Positions 7,973 to 10,013 of a stretch of DNA of 10,013 nt are shown in pieces. This stretch comes from Saccoglossus kowalevskii. Lineage: Eukaryota > Hemichordata > Enteropneusta > Harrimaniidae. Position 1 is the stretch's first letter; each line of letters opens with the position of its first letter. The notes below the pieces were generated by a model. It was not told where the DNA came from and ran no database searches. It saw only the letters and a program-made list of their open reading frames with translations. The translations under genes were made by a program, and so were the position numbers. The stretch lies in NCBI RefSeq assembly GCF_000003605.2, contig NW_003123903.1, positions 1,394,592 through 1,404,604 on the forward strand, in the 5' to 3' direction.

Positions 7973-8138
7973 ATGTCAAACTCAGTTAACAACCCGATCG
8001 TGCCAGATGGAGGTTATGGATGGGTTATTGTGTTCGCTGCTTTTCTGAATAGTGTTATTTTTGGAGGCTTCGTTTATTCGTCTGGCGTGCTTTATGTGGC
8101 ATTATTAGAGACGTTCAATGCTTCCAAAGCAGAAACAG
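7973..8138 (+). CDS. MCT coding exon 1: start and helix 1
   Basis: Encodes residues 1-55 plus one base. The ATG is chosen because the frame has only a short hydrophilic N-terminus before PDGGYGW, the usual distance in MCTs, and no upstream in-frame extension is needed. The exon holds helix 1 and the following loop with NASK, a possible glycosylation sequon at residue 49. Donor AAACAG|GTAGTA, phase 1. Confidence 0.88.
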
Positions 8139-10013
8139 GTAGTATCTACATAAAACGATTATAATTCTTTGAATCTATCTTAGTTCGCTAATGCGAATAA
8201 AATAATAAAATGTAACAAAGTAGAAACGACATCATACAAGTTGTAACGCATGCACACATACACACACGCTTGCACTAACACACACAGATAATCCAATCTG
8301 GATAACAATATTCTTCAAAAATGTATCTGACCTTTTTCCAAGGTAATAATAACGTGTTTTTCATTGAACAGTCGCCTGATAATTGCAGTATATTGCTGTA
8401 CCGTAGTACGAATTACACAGTATGAAATGAATGTGGTATGCGATTCACATGTGACAATGACCTGTTAGTACGCAATGCAACCGAACCAACGTGTGTCAAC
8501 AGCAATCAATTATTCATTGCACTGTTTTTGTCCATTAACCCCACGCATATACACTATAGCATTTTGTGCAGAAGCATTTCTTTCACAGCGTTGGTCTGGA
8601 CCATATCAAGTTCCATGGGGATAATCAGCCCGGCTGCGTCAGTGGCTTTATGTAATCGATTTGGTCATCGGAGTGTACTTATGGTTACTGGGATATGCTC
8701 TTCAATAGGTTTTGTAGCCTGTTCATTTACGACTTCTCTAGGACAAATATATTTTGTGTATGGAGTATTTATAAGTAAGTATTATAATATAAAATACTTC
8801 ACATACATATACTGTCATTACTTAATCAAATTCACAGAATGGCCTCTGAAACTGTGGTCACACTGACACACGCACCTAATTAATCATATAAATCTTTCTT
8901 ATTATAGGCTCCGTATATTGGATAGCAGCATTTCCTGCAATTGCTATGATTGATAAATACTTCTGCGAAAAAATGCAAATAGCAGTTGGAATAGCTATGT
9001 CAGGATTTGGGGCAGGACAGTGTATATTCCCTGTTCTAACACAGGTCCTTCTCGACAACTATGGTTGGCGAGGGTCGATGATAATCCTAGGGGGAATTTC
9101 TTTACATTTCTGTTTAGTTGGAGCACTGTTTAGACCTATAGATTATTATCACGGATTCAGAAAAACGCGTGTCGAAATATCAGATGGAATTTGTACCGAT
9201 GCTGAACTCAATACGACAGTGGACAACGTGACACATCATGCAGTGGCGTCAAGAGAGACCAGTAAGCAAACTTGCTGCTTCACTGGATTGGAAAAGTATC
9301 AGACAGTGTTTAAGTTGATGTGTGACATATCGCTTTTCAAAAATACAGTGTATCTGATAATGGCGTTGTCTACATTTGGTCATGCATTATCACAAAATGC
9401 TGTTATAGTTCACATGGTAAATATGTGCGAATACTCATTAGGCTCATAGACACTCTATAATGTTACAATCGTTGTATTGTATTGTACTGTACATTTTTAA
9501 AAAGACCGAGATGAAAACGTTTTGAAAAGAAGACATCTAACGAATTACTAAATGAAATCCATGACTATATCAGGCACTGAATTCGGTTTATTGATCGATG
9601 TCATGGTATCAGGCGGAAACTGTAATTTAACATGCTGTGTATCAGTATCTGATATTTTTTTTCAATAGCAACTGTTTGTGTTTTACTAAGACGCCAAAAA
9701 ATTAAAATAATTTTGCAAACTGGACACTTGTTATATATACTTGTTATGCTGAATTCTATAAATTTAAAAGTAAATCTAACTATCTCATAACTGAATTTAT
9801 TTATATCTGTGCAGGTAAACCGTGCCAGGGATATTGGAATTCCTAGCTTTAAAAGTGCCAGTATAACTGCAGTAATGGGTATAACCAGATAGTTGGCAGA
9901 ATAGTTTTTGGAGTTGGAGGACATTTCTTCAAGGTTAAACCTTATATATTGTATGGTATTGGTATGTCAATTTGTGGTATTATATCAATTATCAGTGTCC
10001 ACTTAAGAACGCA
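7973..10013 (+). CDS. SLC16 / monocarboxylate transporter (MCT) family protein, partial, with frame break
   Basis: Major-facilitator transporter of the SLC16 family, a plasma-membrane carrier for monocarboxylates or related small solutes; the substrate cannot be told. Joined exons 7973-8138, 8589-8774, 8908-9416 and 9815 onward agree in phase at each junction. The first MCT signature is PDGGYGW (residues 11-17) before helix 1. The second, helix 5, region reads DKYFCEKMQIAVGIAMSGFG (133-152) and lacks the usual double basic pair. Helices 1-6 span about residues 17-193 and end with YGWRGSMIILGG and GALFRP; a central loop follows (194-257), helix 7 at about 260-287, then VNRARDIGIPSF and helix 8. 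In helix 8 one base is missing, giving a stop at 9890-9892 and a 312-residue product. MCTs usually have about 450-550 residues and 12 helices. Beyond the break the +1 frame continues as IVGRIVFGVGG and helix 9 to the window edge. Most similar in feel to MCT12/13/14-like invertebrate proteins, but this is not certain. Confidence 0.88.
8139..8588 (+). other. MCT intron 1 with a CA-rich patch
   Basis: Runs from GTAGTA to TTTCTTTCACAG. An interrupted CA microsatellite lies at about 8248-8288. A second AG at 8570-8571 would lengthen the exon by 17 bases and break the frame, so the later acceptor is preferred. An open frame beginning at 8438 is intron read-through into exon 2. Confidence 0.8.
8248..8288. 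repeat. Interrupted CA microsatellite
   Basis: GCATGCACACATACACACAC followed by GCTTGCACTAACACACACAG: short CA runs broken by single substitutions inside MCT intron 1. Likely polymorphic, with no function suggested. Confidence 0.7.
8589..8774 (+). CDS. MCT coding exon 2: helices 2 to 4 (part)
   Basis: Codes for residues 56-117 with split codons at both ends. It starts CG, completing an alanine codon with the G of exon 1, and continues LVWTISSSMGIISPAASVAL, then NRFGHRSVLMVTGICSSIGF and the start of helix 4. The NRFG-HR loop between helices 2 and 3 is typical of the family. Donor ATAA|GTAAGT, phase 1. Confidence 0.88.
8775..8907 (+). other. MCT intron 2
   Basis: A short 133-bp intron running from GTAAGT to AATCTTTCTTATTATAG. 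It contains in-frame stops, so retention would truncate the protein. Nothing else is seen in it. Confidence 0.85.
8908..9416 (+). CDS. MCT coding exon 3: helix 4 end to helix 7
   Basis: Codes for residues 118-287. It starts GC, completing a serine codon with the A from exon 2, and ends in phase 0 after CACATG, with donor ATG|GTAAAT. It holds the helix 5 signature, GWRG before helix 6, the hydrophilic central loop with cysteines (SKQTCCFTGLEKYQTVFK) and helix 7 with ATFGHALSQNAVIVHM. Read-through of the donor would add only VNMCEYSLGS before a stop, which does not look like MCT sequence and supports splicing here. Confidence 0.88.
9417..9814 (+). other. MCT intron 3
   Basis: 398 bp, from GTAAAT to TTATTTATATCTGTGCAG. 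A short TATTG repeat (about 9473-9490) lies near its start. The open frame on the minus strand at 9601-9924 overlaps coding exon 4 and is taken as chance. Confidence 0.8.
9815..10013 (+). pseudogene. MCT coding exon 4 (helices 8-9) with a one-base frame break; runs off the window
   Basis: Starts in phase 0 with VNRARDIGIPSFKSASITAV and GIT. The next codon reads AG followed by ATA GTT GGC AGA, so one base is missing at about 9887-9889. Read without a shift, the frame gives R and then TAG at 9890-9892. Read one base over, IVGRIVFGVGGHFFKVKPYI and helix 9 follow without a further stop to 10013. Both sides look well conserved, so the lesion is single and recent, or an assembly or sequencing error. 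No GT/AG pair around it could remove the break by splicing. Labelled pseudogene for the broken frame only; a true allele may be intact. Confidence 0.75.

Noticed and set aside
8876-9058. Minus-strand ORF of 60 codons
   Set aside because: Antisense shadow of MCT exon 3.
9881-9892. A very short intron that would restore the MCT frame
   Set aside because: The only GT to AG span nearby (GTAATG to ACCAG) is below twenty bases, too short to be spliced, and would remove conserved residues.
9601-9924. Minus-strand ORF of 107 codons
   Set aside because: Antisense to MCT intron 3 and exon 4; the plus-strand coding reading is clear, so this is a shadow.

Overview
This window looks like nuclear DNA of an invertebrate animal, probably a marine invertebrate; the phylum cannot be fixed from the sequence. 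The reasons are short exons bounded by GT/AG splice sites in phase, AT-rich introns, a long minisatellite and an animal-type SLC16 monocarboxylate transporter gene. There is no sign of prokaryotic gene organisation, no rRNA or tRNA gene, no CRISPR array and no complete mobile element.

Left part (1-2890, + strand). Bases 1 to about 840 are a minisatellite of 38-bp and 31-bp units with a 613-bp higher-order repeat; it runs off the left edge. Bases 864-1738 hold no convincing gene, but contain a diverged 65-bp direct repeat and a stretch with an LTR-like TATA box and poly(A) signal. A 207-bp internal exon (1739-1945) splices in frame to a short last exon (2823-2850 coding), followed by an AATAAA signal. 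These appear to be the last two exons of a + strand gene that I do not recognise; the rest would lie to the left of the window.

Middle part (2890-7850). This is AT-rich and mostly non-coding. At 3061-3370 there is a promoter-like segment with ETS and YY1 motifs and two small ORFs. At 3762-3861 there is a possible untranslated first exon ending in a strong splice donor, which may belong to the transporter gene downstream. Two diverged inverted copies of a coding-like fragment lie at 3452-3559 (minus) and 5225-5335 (plus). A 60-bp hairpin lies at 7209-7268.

Right part (7850-10013, + strand). A TATA box and a splice acceptor precede the start codon of an SLC16/MCT family transporter. Four coding exons can be joined with matching phases (7973-8138, 8589-8774, 8908-9416, 9815 to the window end). 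They cover transmembrane helices 1 to about 9. The fourth exon carries a one-base frame break that puts a stop codon in helix 8, although the shifted frame continues perfectly as MCT sequence. The gene is therefore a recent pseudogene, a truncated allele, or an assembly error.

I found no multi-gene system. The best leads are the MCT frame break, the unrecognised two-exon gene end, the inverted coding-like pair and the hairpin.
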